64,000 nucleotides of DNA, taken from positions 1 to 64,000 of the forward strand of contig SUSW01000022.1 of NCBI GenBank assembly GCA_015063235.1, given 5' to 3'. The stretch's first letter is position 1, and each line of letters opens with the position of its first letter. The DNA is from Thermoplasmata archaeon. Its GTDB lineage: Archaea; Thermoplasmatota; Thermoplasmata; Methanomassiliicoccales; Methanomethylophilaceae. Below are positions 28,089-38,039 of the stretch, in pieces. The notes under the pieces were generated by a model, which saw only the letters and a program-made list of their open reading frames with translations, searched no databases and had not been told where the DNA came from. Both the position numbers and the translations under genes were made by a program.

Positions 28089-29255
28089 ATGACAACATTC
28101 GAACAGGCCAACAGGCTACAGCAGATACCTCCTTACCTCTTCGTAAGGCTGGAGAAGCTCTCGGCCGAGAAAAAGGCTCAGGGCTGGGATATGATTGATT
28201 TCGGTATCGGTGACCCCGATCTCCCCGCACCCGCATGCATAGTCGAGGCTATGAGCGAGGCGGCGAAGATCAACGAGAACCAGAAATACTCCTCGTCAGC
28301 AGGCGAGAAGGATCTGCGCATCGCCGTCGCCCAGTGGTACAAGAAGAGGTACGGGCTGGACATCGACCCGGATACGCAGGTCTGCATCACCATAGGCTCC
28401 AAGGAGGCCATTTTCAACATCGCACAGGCGTTCGTCAACGGCGGAGATACCATAATCGCCCCGTCACCCGGCTATCCCGTGTACTCGGGAGCATCCACTA
28501 TATTCAACGATGCCAAATGCGTGAAGGTCCCCCTTAAGGCCGAGAAAGACTGGCTGCTTGATGTCGACGACTGCCCCAAGAATGCGAAGATGCTCTATCT
28601 GAACTATCCGAACAACCCCACAGGGGCCACATGCGATGTGGAGTACCTCCGGAAGGTCTACGGATGGTGCAAAGAGAACGGCACCATATTCTGCTACGAT
28701 AACGCGTACTGCGAGATGGTGTACGACGGCTACCAAGCCCCATCTGCCCTTCAGGCAGGACCTGATTGTATCGAGTTCGGATCGTTCTCCAAGACATTCA
28801 ACATGACCGGTTTCAGGCTCGGATACGCCGTAGGCCACCCCGATCTCATCGCAGGTCTCAAAAAATGCAAAGGCCAGATGGACTCCGGAGCCCCCATCTT
28901 CATACAGAAGGCCGGTATCAAGGCTCTGAGCCTCTACGGGCCCAACGGAGAGAAGCCCAAGGAGATCGAGGACAACATGAAGATCTACTCCGAGAGAAGG
29001 AAAGTACTGGTCAACGGTCTCAGGGAACTCGGATTCGATGTGAAGATGCCCAAGGGTACATTCTACGTATGGTTCAACTGCGGCATGTCATCGTTCGACT
29101 TCACCCAGAAGATGGTTGACATTGGCGTCATCGTGACTCCCGGAAGCGGTTTCGGAGAATCCGCAGATGGTTACATCAGGATGACAGTCACCGAACCTGT
29201 GGAGCGTATCAGGATTGCGCTTCAGAGGATGAAAGAGAACAAGTACATCGCTTGA
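28089..29255 (+). CDS. dapL: LL-diaminopimelate aminotransferase
   Basis: MIDFGIGDPDLPAPACIVEAM; GSFSKTFNMTGFRLGYAVG PLP-lysine motif; context in lysine operon. Confidence 0.9.
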   Translation: MTTFEQANRLQQIPPYLFVRLEKLSAEKKAQGWDMIDFGIGDPDLPAPACIVEAMSEAAKINENQKYSSSAGEKDLRIAVAQWYKKRYGLDIDPDTQVCITIGSKEAIFNIAQAFVNGGDTIIAPSPGYPVYSGASTIFNDAKCVKVPLKAEKDWLLDVDDCPKNAKMLYLNYPNNPTGATCDVEYLRKVYGWCKENGTIFCYDNAYCEMVYDGYQAPSALQAGPDCIEFGSFSKTFNMTGFRLGYAVGHPDLIAGLKKCKGQMDSGAPIFIQKAGIKALSLYGPNGEKPKEIEDNMKIYSERRKVLVNGLRELGFDVKMPKGTFYVWFNCGMSSFDFTQKMVDIGVIVTPGSGFGESADGYIRMTVTEPVERIRIALQRMKENKYIA

Positions 29256-29284
29256 TCTCGATAAAACTTTAAAATGAAGGTGGT

Positions 29285-29310
29285 AGGGGGTTATCCCCCT
29301 GCCTTTAATT
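29285..29310 (+). terminator. Hairpin terminator after dapL
   Basis: AGGGGG-TTAT-CCCCCT stem followed by T-rich GCCTTTAATTGTTTT. Confidence 0.6.
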
Positions 29311-29319
29311 GTTTTAGAT

Positions 29320-29805
29320 TCACTGCATGAACTTGTTCTTGATGATAGGCATCAGTCCACCGACAAGGGTGATGATTGCTCCGACAATGACGATCCAGAA
29401 TCCTGTTCCTATCGAATAAAGATCTGTCAGAGAAACAGACCCCATGGGGGTTGACCAGGACTGGGTGTAGAAGAGGATTCCGCAGATGACTACGACTGCT
29501 GAGAGGATGAGGGTGATAATTCCGAGGATATTGTTCAGGGTCTCGAATTTCTCAGTGTTCATGAATGTGGGTACGATCATAAGCAGGATTGCCAGAATTC
29601 CTCCGACCAAGGACACCATCGGAACAAACTGATAGCTGAAGTCGAGGTTTGAGTTGAATACGTCCATGCCGCTCCACGTGCTAGTGCCTAATATACCCAA
29701 GTCTTGTGAAAGCCAAGTGAGGAAAACACCAGCGATCATGAAGACGGCACCAACGAAAGCAACAATTCCCAAAAAGTTGATGTTACTAGTTTCCATTAGT
29801 TTCAC
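29320..29805 (-). CDS. Four-TM membrane protein of unknown function
   Basis: Four hydrophobic segments; likely start at MET (29796). Confidence 0.65.
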   Translation of the reverse strand: MKLMETSNINFLGIVAFVGAVFMIAGVFLTWLSQDLGILGTSTWSGMDVFNSNLDFSYQFVPMVSLVGGILAILLMIVPTFMNTEKFETLNNILGIITLILSAVVVICGILFYTQSWSTPMGSVSLTDLYSIGTGFWIVIVGAIITLVGGLMPIIKNKFMQ

Positions 29806-29920
29806 CTTATATACCTTATGCCCAGCTGGGCAATGTGTATCAGAAAAAAGTGTCAGATATAAATCAATGTCTCTAAAATGAAGAATTTCCTTAGTAAAAA
29901 GACGAAAAAATAGTAAGTTG

Positions 29921-30060
29921 CACTTTCACTCTCTATTCACTACCGAAAATCTAAGAACCTTAGGCAAAAACAGATTTTTGAAATGCGGAGCCAGCACACT
30001 TTCACTGCCTAAGAACCTTAGTCTGGCACACTAATTTTTCGCTCTGGACTTTCACTCACC
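29921..30060 (+). promoter_or_regulatory. radA upstream region with two CTAAGAACCTTAG elements and three [C/G]ACTTTCACT repeats
   Basis: CTAAGAACCTTAG at 29951-29963 and 30009-30021; CACTTTCACT at 29921 and 29997, GACTTTCACT near 30047; TATA-like TTTAAATA at about 30071. Confidence 0.5.
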
Positions 30061-30112
30061 CCCTTCTCAACTTTAAATATAGAATGAACGATGAAGATGT
30101 GAGGAATCAACA

Positions 30113-31054
30113 ATGGCCACAAAAACCCTTGAAGACATACCAGGAGTAGGACCAGCCATAGCAGAAAAACTCCGTGAAGCAGGATACAACGAACTGATGG
30201 CCATCGCAGTAGCTTCCCCATCCGAACTCTCAGAAGCATGTGAGATCGGAGAGAAGAAGGCAATGGACATCATAGAGGGTGCCAAGCTTTGCGCGGACAT
30301 TGGCGGTTTCGAGACAGGAGAAGACATACTTGAGAGGCGTAAAGCCATCACAAAGCTTACGACCGGATCCAAGGCATTCGACGAGTTACTCAACGGCGGA
30401 CTGGAAACCCAATCTATAGTGGAGCTTTTCGGAGAATTCGGAAGCTGTAAGACACAGGTCTGCTTCCAGCTCGCGGTGAACGCTACCCTTCCGGAAGAGA
30501 AAGGTGGATTCGACTCAGATGTCATCATCATCGATACAGAGAACACATTCAGGCCCGAGAGGATCATCCAGATGGCAACCTATCTTGGAGCGGACCCCGA
30601 TGAGACCCTTAAGAGAATCCACGTAGCTAGGGCATTCAACTCACAGCACCAGGTGCTGCTTGTGGACAAGGCCCTCGAGCTCGCTCAGACTCTGAAGGTC
30701 AAGCTGCTCATAGTGGACTCATTGACATCCCACTTCAGAGCAGAGTACGTGGGAAGGGGAGCATTGGCAGAGAGACAGCAGATACTCAACCGTCACATGC
30801 ATGATCTCCTTAACTTCGCTACGCTGAACAATGCGGTCATTGCAGTGACCAACCAGGTAGCTGCTAAACCCGATGCGTTCTTCGGAGACCCCACCAGACC
30901 TATCGGAGGACACATCGTGGGTCACACGGCAACATTCCGTATCTACCTGAGGAAAGGAAAGGCGGGAAAGAGAATAGCCAGACTCATAGATTCACCCAAC
31001 TTGCCTGAAGGCGAAGCGGTGTTCATGGTCACCGAAGACGGTATTAAGGATTAA
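30113..31054 (+). CDS. radA: DNA repair and recombination protein RadA
   Basis: [20 protein letters not shown] Hh[20 protein letters not shown] Walker [34 protein letters not shown]. Confidence 0.95.
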   Translation: MATKTLEDIPGVGPAIAEKLREAGYNELMAIAVASPSELSEACEIGEKKAMDIIEGAKLCADIGGFETGEDILERRKAITKLTTGSKAFDELLNGGLETQSIVELFGEFGSCKTQVCFQLAVNATLPEEKGGFDSDVIIIDTENTFRPERIIQMATYLGADPDETLKRIHVARAFNSQHQVLLVDKALELAQTLKVKLLIVDSLTSHFRAEYVGRGALAERQQILNRHMHDLLNFATLNNAVIAVTNQVAAKPDAFFGDPTRPIGGHIVGHTATFRIYLRKGKAGKRIARLIDSPNLPEGEAVFMVTEDGIKD

Positions 31055-31069
31055 ACACTAAACCGGGGC

Positions 31070-32059
31070 GTGAGCCCCGAATTCTTCTTCGAACTGTCCG
31101 GCGAATCGAAGGACATGCCAATCACTGAGGTAAAAGGATGCCTGGAAGCCGAGACCGATTCTTTTGAGATAGTCTCCAAAGGCCCAGGCTATGTCGTCGC
31201 TTCGTTCGACGAGAAATACCTTGATTCCGTGGCGGATCGCATAGCGCTCTCCCATTCTATCGGCAGGTATCTGGGCGAATACACCCCTGATGACATCTCA
31301 GGACTTTCTGACGTCGAACTCCCTGAAGGCTCGTTCGCCATAAGGGCAAAACGCTTTGAAGGAATGATGAAGGATGTGGATTCTCAGAAACTCATACGCA
31401 ACGCAGGAGCATTGCTATCAAAGAAGAACGATGTGAATCTGAAGGATCCCGACATAGTCGTCAGGATGCAGATGTGCGACAAGGTCCATCTCTACATCGA
31501 AGACAAGATCACCGAAACTGATCTCCTTGATAAAAGGAAGGTGGCAGAAAGACCGTTCTTCTCACCGATATCCCTTCACCCCAAATATGCCAGAGCCCTC
31601 ATCAACATGGCCGCTGTCAAGAGAGGCCAGACCGTCCTGGATCCGTTCTGCGGAACGGGCGGGATAGTCATCGAAGCTGCTGAGATGGGGATGAAGGCCG
31701 TTGCATCTGATTTTGACGAGGACATGATCATAGGATGTCAGGAGAATCTTGACTTCTACGGACTGAAAATGCATGATTTCGATGTACTGGACATAGGAGA
31801 TATCGCCGAGAGATTCCCAGACATGGACGCGATATGCACAGACCCGCCTTACGGAAGGTCCACTAAGACTGGTGGAGAAAAGATCGAGGAGATCTACCGC
31901 CGTGCAGGAGAAGTCGTTCCGAAATGCATGAAGAAAGGCCACAAAGCAGGGATAATCCTCCCTCACCCGCTGCAGATCGAGGGGATGGAACTGGAATGTA
32001 TGTTCCTTCAGAGGGTCCACGGGTCGCTTACTAGACATTACCACATCTTTAGGAACTGA
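31070..32059 (+). CDS. tRNA (guanine10-N2)-dimethyltransferase-like (Trm-G10) methyltransferase
   Basis: FFELSGESKDMPITEVKGCLEAE; HPKYARALINMAAVKRGQTVLDPFCGTGGIVIEAAEMG; CTDPPYGRSTKT. Confidence 0.88.
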   Translation: MSPEFFFELSGESKDMPITEVKGCLEAETDSFEIVSKGPGYVVASFDEKYLDSVADRIALSHSIGRYLGEYTPDDISGLSDVELPEGSFAIRAKRFEGMMKDVDSQKLIRNAGALLSKKNDVNLKDPDIVVRMQMCDKVHLYIEDKITETDLLDKRKVAERPFFSPISLHPKYARALINMAAVKRGQTVLDPFCGTGGIVIEAAEMGMKAVASDFDEDMIIGCQENLDFYGLKMHDFDVLDIGDIAERFPDMDAICTDPPYGRSTKTGGEKIEEIYRRAGEVVPKCMKKGHKAGIILPHPLQIEGMELECMFLQRVHGSLTRHYHIFRN

Positions 32060-32082
32060 ATCGACCGTCCTAAAGGGGTCAT

Positions 32083-32105
32083 GCGCGCGCAAGCACGCGT
32101 TTTTA
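32083..32105 (+). terminator. Putative terminator after Trm-G10 gene
   Basis: CGCG...CGCG stem followed by TTTTTAT. Confidence 0.4.
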
Positions 32106-32172
32106 TAAGGAAACATTATAGTCCGTCCCGAAATGCGTCAGTGAACAGTCTGACGCGTCGGCGTGATTAACG

Positions 32173-32910
32173 ATGACAGTCAAACAATATATGCTCGACA
32201 AGATTGCAAAAGGAACCATCCACGCATCACTTATCGATCCGGACAAACAGTCTGCGGAGAAAGCGGGCGAGATGGCAAAGGCCATGAAAGAGGCAGGCTC
32301 TGACGTCGTCTTCGTCGGAGGTTCCAGCGGAATCACAATGGAGAACCTTTCCGCAACGGCCAAAGCAGTCAAGGAGGCTTCAGGACTCCCCGTCATATTG
32401 TTCGGCGGAACACCCGACTCAATCAACAAGGAGCTCGACGCAGTCTTCTTTATGCAGATCGTCAATTCGGCCGATCCAAGGTTCATCACCTTCGGTCAGG
32501 TCATGGCAGCGCCTGTCATCGCCAAACTGGGACTCGAATCCATCTCAATGGGATACGTCATCGTCGAGCCCGGAATGACTGTCGCACGCGTAACCAATGC
32601 GAAGGTCGTAGGACAGGATGAAATCGAGAAGGCCATCGCATACGCTTTAGCATGCAAGATGTTCGGATTCGAGTTCATATACTTCGAGGCAGGATCCGGG
32701 GCAGATAGACCCATCCCTCCTGCAATGATCAAGGCCATCAAGACCTATGTCGACCTTCCCCTCATCATCGGCGGAGGAATCAAAACCCCTGAAGCTGCAG
32801 AGGCGGCAAGGCTCGCAGGCGCTGACATCATCGTAACAGGAACGCTTCTAGAACAAGACGCGGATCACGACCAGATCAAACAGGTCATCACCGCAGCTAA
32901 AGGAAACTGA
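32173..32910 (+). CDS. Geranylgeranylglyceryl phosphate synthase
   Basis: HASLIDPDKQ; VFVGGSSGITMENL; YFEAGSGADRPIPPAMI; IIGGGIKTPEAA. Confidence 0.92.
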   Translation: MTVKQYMLDKIAKGTIHASLIDPDKQSAEKAGEMAKAMKEAGSDVVFVGGSSGITMENLSATAKAVKEASGLPVILFGGTPDSINKELDAVFFMQIVNSADPRFITFGQVMAAPVIAKLGLESISMGYVIVEPGMTVARVTNAKVVGQDEIEKAIAYALACKMFGFEFIYFEAGSGADRPIPPAMIKAIKTYVDLPLIIGGGIKTPEAAEAARLAGADIIVTGTLLEQDADHDQIKQVITAAKGN

Positions 32911-32912
32911 AC

Positions 32913-33281
32913 ATGTCATACAATCCTGATCAACCCAGCTATAATCAGCCGATATCTCCCCGCCAGTTCATTTGGAACACTCCCGAAGAGAGAGCCGCCG
33001 GGATCAACAACGATCTCAAGGTAGCAGCCCGCAGGTATCTTTGCCCTAACTGCGGCAAAGAGTTCAGCCTGTTCCAGTCAAGAGCGGTCGCATGCAAGTA
33101 CTGCCCTCAGGCAACACAGAATTGCCCCAATGTAAGGTGCCCGCACTGCGATAAGGAATATCCGATCAGAGGATTCATCGTTCCGGACAACAACCCCGGA
33201 GCGAAGGCTGATCAGGTTCACATGACACAATACAGCCAGAATGTATTCAACCGTTTCTCCGATGGCTTCAACAGAAGATGA
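32913..33281 (+). CDS. Zinc-ribbon protein of unknown function
   Basis: YLCPNCGKEF...CKYCPQATQNCPNVRCPHCDKEYP Cys pairs. Confidence 0.65.
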   Translation: MSYNPDQPSYNQPISPRQFIWNTPEERAAGINNDLKVAARRYLCPNCGKEFSLFQSRAVACKYCPQATQNCPNVRCPHCDKEYPIRGFIVPDNNPGAKADQVHMTQYSQNVFNRFSDGFNRR

Positions 33282-33284
33282 GGT

Positions 33285-34919
33285 TCATCTTTTCTGGATC
33301 GCAAGCATCTGAGGATGCCTGTTTACCACTGCCGCAAGGTCTATAGGTCTGATTGTTGCGTGATGCATCCCCACTCCATTCTCAATGGAGTTGTCCTCGG
33401 CCCTTATCGAATCGATGGCGTCCCTGCACACCTCTGCCATGCTCTTGGATCCGTCCATCATATCCTTCATAACTGCGATAGCATCCGCAATCGTACTGGT
33501 CTGCGACGTGTCGAAAAGCGCTGCTACAGGTACATTTACCTTGAATTCTCCGATCTCGATGGTCCTGATGGCCTGAGCGGTGATATTCACATCCCTGTGG
33601 CCCTTCTCGAATACCATCCCTTTGGAAATCGGAGACCTATCTGCAGGCCTCCTGTACTGGGCGGTTGTTTCGATGCGATCCACCGAAACTTTGGATGCAG
33701 CGTGACCTTTGATCATGATAATATTGTCTGCGGATCTAATGACGGATTCATCCCCGGATACGATAATCAGAGATATCCCTGACTCGCCCATCGAACGGCC
33801 AAGTTCCGACAAAGATGCTAATCCGTCTTCCTCTGCCAAGAATCCTCTTCTCAGAACACAGGGGTTGGAGAACTCCTCATCGACAAGAATCAGCTCGGAA
33901 CCCATCTCCACTGCTTCTGATACAGAAACGAATTCTGACATCGGAGAGGAGATGAACTCCTTTTTGGCCGCTGATGTATCCTCGAACTCGTCGGATTCCC
34001 TAACAAACATCGAGATGTCCACCGAATCCGCGGGACGGTTCGGCTCAGACATGATGTATGCCGCATCACGGGACGATATCACATACTCCCTTCCATCACC
34101 AGGGATGTGATTGTAGACTCCTGCGAATATCCCGTCCAGGAATGTGGATTTGCCGTTTCTGCTAGGGCCCGAGATTACTGTGAATCCCTTGGGGATCCCC
34201 ATTCCGGCGATAGCTTCACCATTGGGTACCTCAAAAGTCACCTTCATACCGTTCTCGCAAGAGAAAGGAACTGCATCTATCATAGGCGCCAGATCATCTT
34301 CTCTGCGGGGAAGGATCGATCCGTCAGCGATGAAACCTACTAGACCTTTGGAATCAAGATTGTCCCTGATATAATCCGCATTCTCATTGGTGTAAAGATG
34401 ATTGTACAGCTTGGACTGCTTGTACTGTGAATAGTAGAGCGATTCAGAAACGATCGTCCTTATCCTCTCCAGAAGTAGGTCCATGGCCATAGCACTGACC
34501 TTGTTCCCGTCCGCAGGAAGGTCGACGGTGAAACGGACCTCGATAAAATACTGAGTGATAATGACGCTGCCTCTTTCCAGGATCTCCTGCCCGGGGCGCG
34601 GTATGAAGACCTCTCCTCCGGAAGTCTTCGGTATCGGGGAACGGGCATGAGTACGGGCAGACTCCCTGAAACGTCTGGCTATGAGATCCCTGAGGGCGAT
34701 TTCCCTCGACTTGGTACTGTATGTATCCTCCGGGAACCCGGCTTTCTTGAGAGGCACCCTCACACGCATACCGGTATGGCCCATCCTGTCGTTCTGGACA
34801 TCATCAAAGATGAGCTCGTAATCCTCCAGGACGAAATTGTTCTGGATTCCCTTGTACTTCTGGAACGGCTTTCCGTCCGCGTTCTTCAGCGTCTTACGGA
34901 GAACGTCCTCGGATGCCAT
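33285..34919 (-). CDS. Predicted ATPase of the ABC class (COG3044-like)
   Basis: GFTVISGPSRNGKSTFLDGIFAGVYNHIPGDGREYVIS and ELILVDEEFSNPCVLRR; long N-terminal domain typical of this family. Confidence 0.85.
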   Translation of the reverse strand: MASEDVLRKTLKNADGKPFQKYKGIQNNFVLEDYELIFDDVQNDRMGHTGMRVRVPLKKAGFPEDTYSTKSREIALRDLIARRFRESARTHARSPIPKTSGGEVFIPRPGQEILERGSVIITQYFIEVRFTVDLPADGNKVSAMAMDLLLERIRTIVSESLYYSQYKQSKLYNHLYTNENADYIRDNLDSKGLVGFIADGSILPRREDDLAPMIDAVPFSCENGMKVTFEVPNGEAIAGMGIPKGFTVISGPSRNGKSTFLDGIFAGVYNHIPGDGREYVISSRDAAYIMSEPNRPADSVDISMFVRESDEFEDTSAAKKEFISSPMSEFVSVSEAVEMGSELILVDEEFSNPCVLRRGFLAEEDGLASLSELGRSMGESGISLIIVSGDESVIRSADNIIMIKGHAASKVSVDRIETTAQYRRPADRSPISKGMVFEKGHRDVNITAQAIRTIEIGEFKVNVPVAALFDTSQTSTIADAIAVMKDMMDGSKSMAEVCRDAIDSIRAEDNSIENGVGMHHATIRPIDLAAVVNRHPQMLAIQKR

Positions 34920-34928
34920 TGGAAAACC

Positions 34929-35303
34929 TCAGCGGAACTTGCTGTACTTGTCAAGGAGCTTGCATATCTTATCGTATTCATCCTTGGTCAAGTCGCCGGA
35001 ATCAAGGAACGTCTTGACGAATTCCTTAGCGGCTTTAGTGGAAATACGTGATGCTTTCGCGATAACGGTAGCCAGAAATGATGATGCCTTGGCGGGATCC
35101 ATCCTTGATGCGGACAGAATCTCATTCATGTCATACTTGAAAGGACTCAGCTTGTGCGTGTTGAGCATCGACTGCTTCTTCGTGGACTCCTTCGTCCTTA
35201 CAGGCTTGTTCTTCTTTCCTCCCGGTTTATCGCCAGAATAAGGGCTGTTGTTCTGGGGGATCGCTTTCTGAACAGGCTTTGACTTCTTCGCTTCACCAGG
35301 CAA
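34929..35303 (-). CDS. Hypothetical basic protein
   Basis: ORF with Lys-rich N-terminus and helical C-terminus immediately upstream of the ABC-class ATPase on the same strand. Confidence 0.55.
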   Translation of the reverse strand: MPGEAKKSKPVQKAIPQNNSPYSGDKPGGKKNKPVRTKESTKKQSMLNTHKLSPFKYDMNEILSASRMDPAKASSFLATVIAKASRISTKAAKEFVKTFLDSGDLTKDEYDKICKLLDKYSKFR

Positions 35304-35400
35304 GAATATTACTCCGTTTGGCTTTCGAATACCATTATATTATATAAAGGAGAAACCCGGAAGGGGACCACTATCCTTACAGGATGCACGAAAATCTGGT

Positions 35401-35482
35401 GCGGGGGATGGGATTCGAACCCATGAACCACTAAGGACGGGATCTTAAGTCCCGCGCCTTTGGCCAACTCGGCTACCCCCGC
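35401..35482 (-). tRNA. tRNA-Leu (anticodon TAA)
   Basis: Minus strand GCGGGGGTAGCCGAGTTGGCCAAAGGCGCGGGACTTAAGATCCCG...GGGTTCGAATCCCATCCCCCGC; class II variable arm. Confidence 0.92.
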
Positions 35483-35538
35483 AATGTGACGGCGAAAACC
35501 GTTCATCTACTAAATATGAACGATGCAATACATAAGCG

Positions 35539-35946
35539 ATGTCTTACAGGATTCCGAAAGATGACGATGTCGCCAAGGCAATAGATAATTGCCTGTCCCG
35601 CACGCCCAGGGTCAGGTCTCAGACGGTCCTGTACGAACTGGTCCTGACGGAGCTCATGTGCGTGGATGAATCATTCCGCATCAGCAACGAGAGGATCAGA
35701 CGCATCGGTCTTGAAAGAGGACTGTTCGATATCGAGATCAGGTATGCGCACAAACCAGGTACGGTACCTTACAACAAATGCCCGGTATGCAAAGGGGAGC
35801 TGGAATCCGTAAGGAACAGGACTCTGGACTGGAAGACTGTAGAACTCAGCAGATCATGCAAGAAATGTGGATATTCAGCTAAAAGTGACGCCTGCAGGCC
35901 AGCAAGGTACATAATCACCAGGAGAGGCTTCCGTGGAAAGGACTGA
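35539..35946 (+). CDS. Zinc-ribbon protein of unknown function
   Basis: CPVCKGEL...CKKCGY motif in 135-aa ORF. Confidence 0.65.
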   Translation: MSYRIPKDDDVAKAIDNCLSRTPRVRSQTVLYELVLTELMCVDESFRISNERIRRIGLERGLFDIEIRYAHKPGTVPYNKCPVCKGELESVRNRTLDWKTVELSRSCKKCGYSAKSDACRPARYIITRRGFRGKD

Positions 35947-36199
35947 GAAGCTAAAAAGGGCCGAGGAACTGCTCAACGAAGCCGCTGACCTCATGGATGA
36001 AGCACTCAGGATGTCGGGAATGGAAAGCCGTTCGGGAAACGATTCTGATACCATCAGGAGAATCGCATCCGATGACGAATATTCAGGCAGCCTCCGCAAC
36101 ATCAGGAAAGATATGGAATATATCGAAAAGGAGCAGCCCGTATGGACCCAACCGCTCACATCCCCCAAGCATATGTTCAATCTGAAGAAGGATGAATGA
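35933..36199 (+). CDS. Small hypothetical protein
   Basis: ORF overlapping upstream gene, coiled-coil-like composition. Confidence 0.5.
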   Translation: MERTEKLKRAEELLNEAADLMDEALRMSGMESRSGNDSDTIRRIASDDEYSGSLRNIRKDMEYIEKEQPVWTQPLTSPKHMFNLKKDE

Positions 36200-36292
36200 A
36201 GCATAAGGATGCAGAAGTTTCATAATCGAAACGGTCGGACAAACGGCAGTTTTATGATGGTCTGTTCGATACGGTATACTGAAGGGTCTCCG

Positions 36293-37201
36293 ATGAAGAT
36301 TTGGGAATTCGCAAAAGTAAATGGATCATCCATCAAAGTGGACAATTGGATTTCTGAAACGATTGGTATCGAGGATGGAGGATGCGTATACAGCACTCTG
36401 TTCAAACACCCCGCTCAGGGTCCCAAGGATTATGAGATCATGCTATCCATGTTCCCTCAGGAGAACTACCGCACCCTCACCCACATCACGATGTATCTTG
36501 ATGACGTCCCCGGATCCAGCGCACAGGCGGCACACTACCTCGCAGAAAGGGAAATCAATATCCTCAACTCCATCTCGCTCAACGGAATCTCCGATACAGT
36601 CATCGTCTGGAAGCTCATGGCCGACATGAACTTCGCTGGAGAAGGGGAACTGCTGATGGAGAAGTTCAGAGAACTCAAGATACAGAACGACCCCTCTGTT
36701 TCGAAAATCAAGAGGATAGAGCTCAAACCTGCTGACATTGGAAGATTGTTCAAGGGAAAAGTCGACGAGAATGGCAAGGAAGAACTGAGGCGCGGATATC
36801 CCACCACAATAAGAAACGGATGTTTTGATCTTGCTGAGGTCTACGGAGATTTACTTCCTGACATCGACGGAAAGAATGTACTTATCACAATGGACGCCGA
36901 CTCATGGGTTTGTTCCATCACACTTTTCAAAGAGGAGACCAGGCTTGTCAAGGTCGGGATGGAGATCCCCGACTGTCCCGGAAGTATCACTCAGGCTCTG
37001 AGCATCATTGCGGATTGGAACGTCAACCTCATCTCAGTCTTCAGCAAGGTCAAGATCTGCTACGAGACGATGACCTTGGAACTTGTCATGGACATCTGTA
37101 AAAGCAACAAGACCGCATCCGAAATTAAAGCGATGCTGCCGGAATCCATGAAGGACCTCAACGGCGAGTTCAGACTCAAGGAGTTCGTAGAACTTACGTG
37201 A
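36293..37201 (+). CDS. Double ACT-domain-like regulatory protein
   Basis: VGMEIPDCPGSITQALSIIADWNVNLISVFSKV and an N-terminal second ACT-like segment LTHITMYLDDVPGSSAQAAHYLAEREINILNSIS; start trimmed to MKIWEF. Confidence 0.7.
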   Translation: MKIWEFAKVNGSSIKVDNWISETIGIEDGGCVYSTLFKHPAQGPKDYEIMLSMFPQENYRTLTHITMYLDDVPGSSAQAAHYLAEREINILNSISLNGISDTVIVWKLMADMNFAGEGELLMEKFRELKIQNDPSVSKIKRIELKPADIGRLFKGKVDENGKEELRRGYPTTIRNGCFDLAEVYGDLLPDIDGKNVLITMDADSWVCSITLFKEETRLVKVGMEIPDCPGSITQALSIIADWNVNLISVFSKVKICYETMTLELVMDICKSNKTASEIKAMLPESMKDLNGEFRLKEFVELT

Positions 37202-37205
37202 TACC

Positions 37206-38039
37206 ATGCGTCTCCCGAAGACGTCCAGATCCTATCCTTCGATGATGGAGGAGATCTTCGTCGGAAAGGGGGACTATGTCATAGGCGGTGCACGCAGCCC
37301 CGCATTCCTGGAACTGGACGGCGCAAGAAACAGGAGGCCAGTAGTTTTCGGGGAAGCGTTCGATTCTCTAGACGGATATCATGAGTCTGCCGCATCCATG
37401 TTCTCCGGGCGCCAGACCGATGTAGAGGAATGGTCGGTCATGTGGAAAGAGCTGGGCGCCGACGGAGTTTGCCTGAGGCTAACGAGAGAGGACTCGCCCG
37501 AGCTGGTCAGGAAAATAGCTGCAAGAACCAGGATACCCATCATGGTCACTGCGGATACAGATATCCTGATGTCCGTCGCAAAAGCGGTCGATTTCTCCAT
37601 CCTGATACTGAACTGCAGCGATGCCGATCAGAGCCTGGCGGTTTCCGAAGGGTCCAACAACCATATCGTCGTCGCCAAATGCGGACAGATGGATCCGAAG
37701 GAGCTATGCAGGGACATGGCATCGAGAGGTGCGAACAACATCATGGTCGACCTGGGCGAAGGGAGGATGGACAACAGCCTCAAACATCTCAGGGAAAGGA
37801 TAGAGAATTACCGCCTGAACGGTCTTAACGGAGATTCAGATTCCCAACGGACGGTACTCTGCGATGTCACCCCATCATGGGACACGCATGAGGCGGATGT
37901 ATCGGCCAGAAGGTCATCCATGTACGAAGCGACCGTTGCGTTGGCCGTCATGATGTCCGGTGCGGACGCCATCATCGTAAAAGGACCTGGAGCGGCAGAC
38001 ATGGCCCGTGTCTATGGGGAGGAGTTGGCGGACCTATGA
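37206..38039 (+). CDS. CdhD-like protein (acetyl-CoA decarbonylase/synthase delta-subunit TIM barrel), divergent
   Basis: EEIFVGKGDYVIGGARSPAFLELDGARNRRPVVFGEAFD; ELGADGVCLRL; YEATVALAVMMSGADAIIVKGPGAADMARVY. Confidence 0.65.
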   Translation: MRLPKTSRSYPSMMEEIFVGKGDYVIGGARSPAFLELDGARNRRPVVFGEAFDSLDGYHESAASMFSGRQTDVEEWSVMWKELGADGVCLRLTREDSPELVRKIAARTRIPIMVTADTDILMSVAKAVDFSILILNCSDADQSLAVSEGSNNHIVVAKCGQMDPKELCRDMASRGANNIMVDLGEGRMDNSLKHLRERIENYRLNGLNGDSDSQRTVLCDVTPSWDTHEADVSARRSSMYEATVALAVMMSGADAIIVKGPGAADMARVYGEELADL

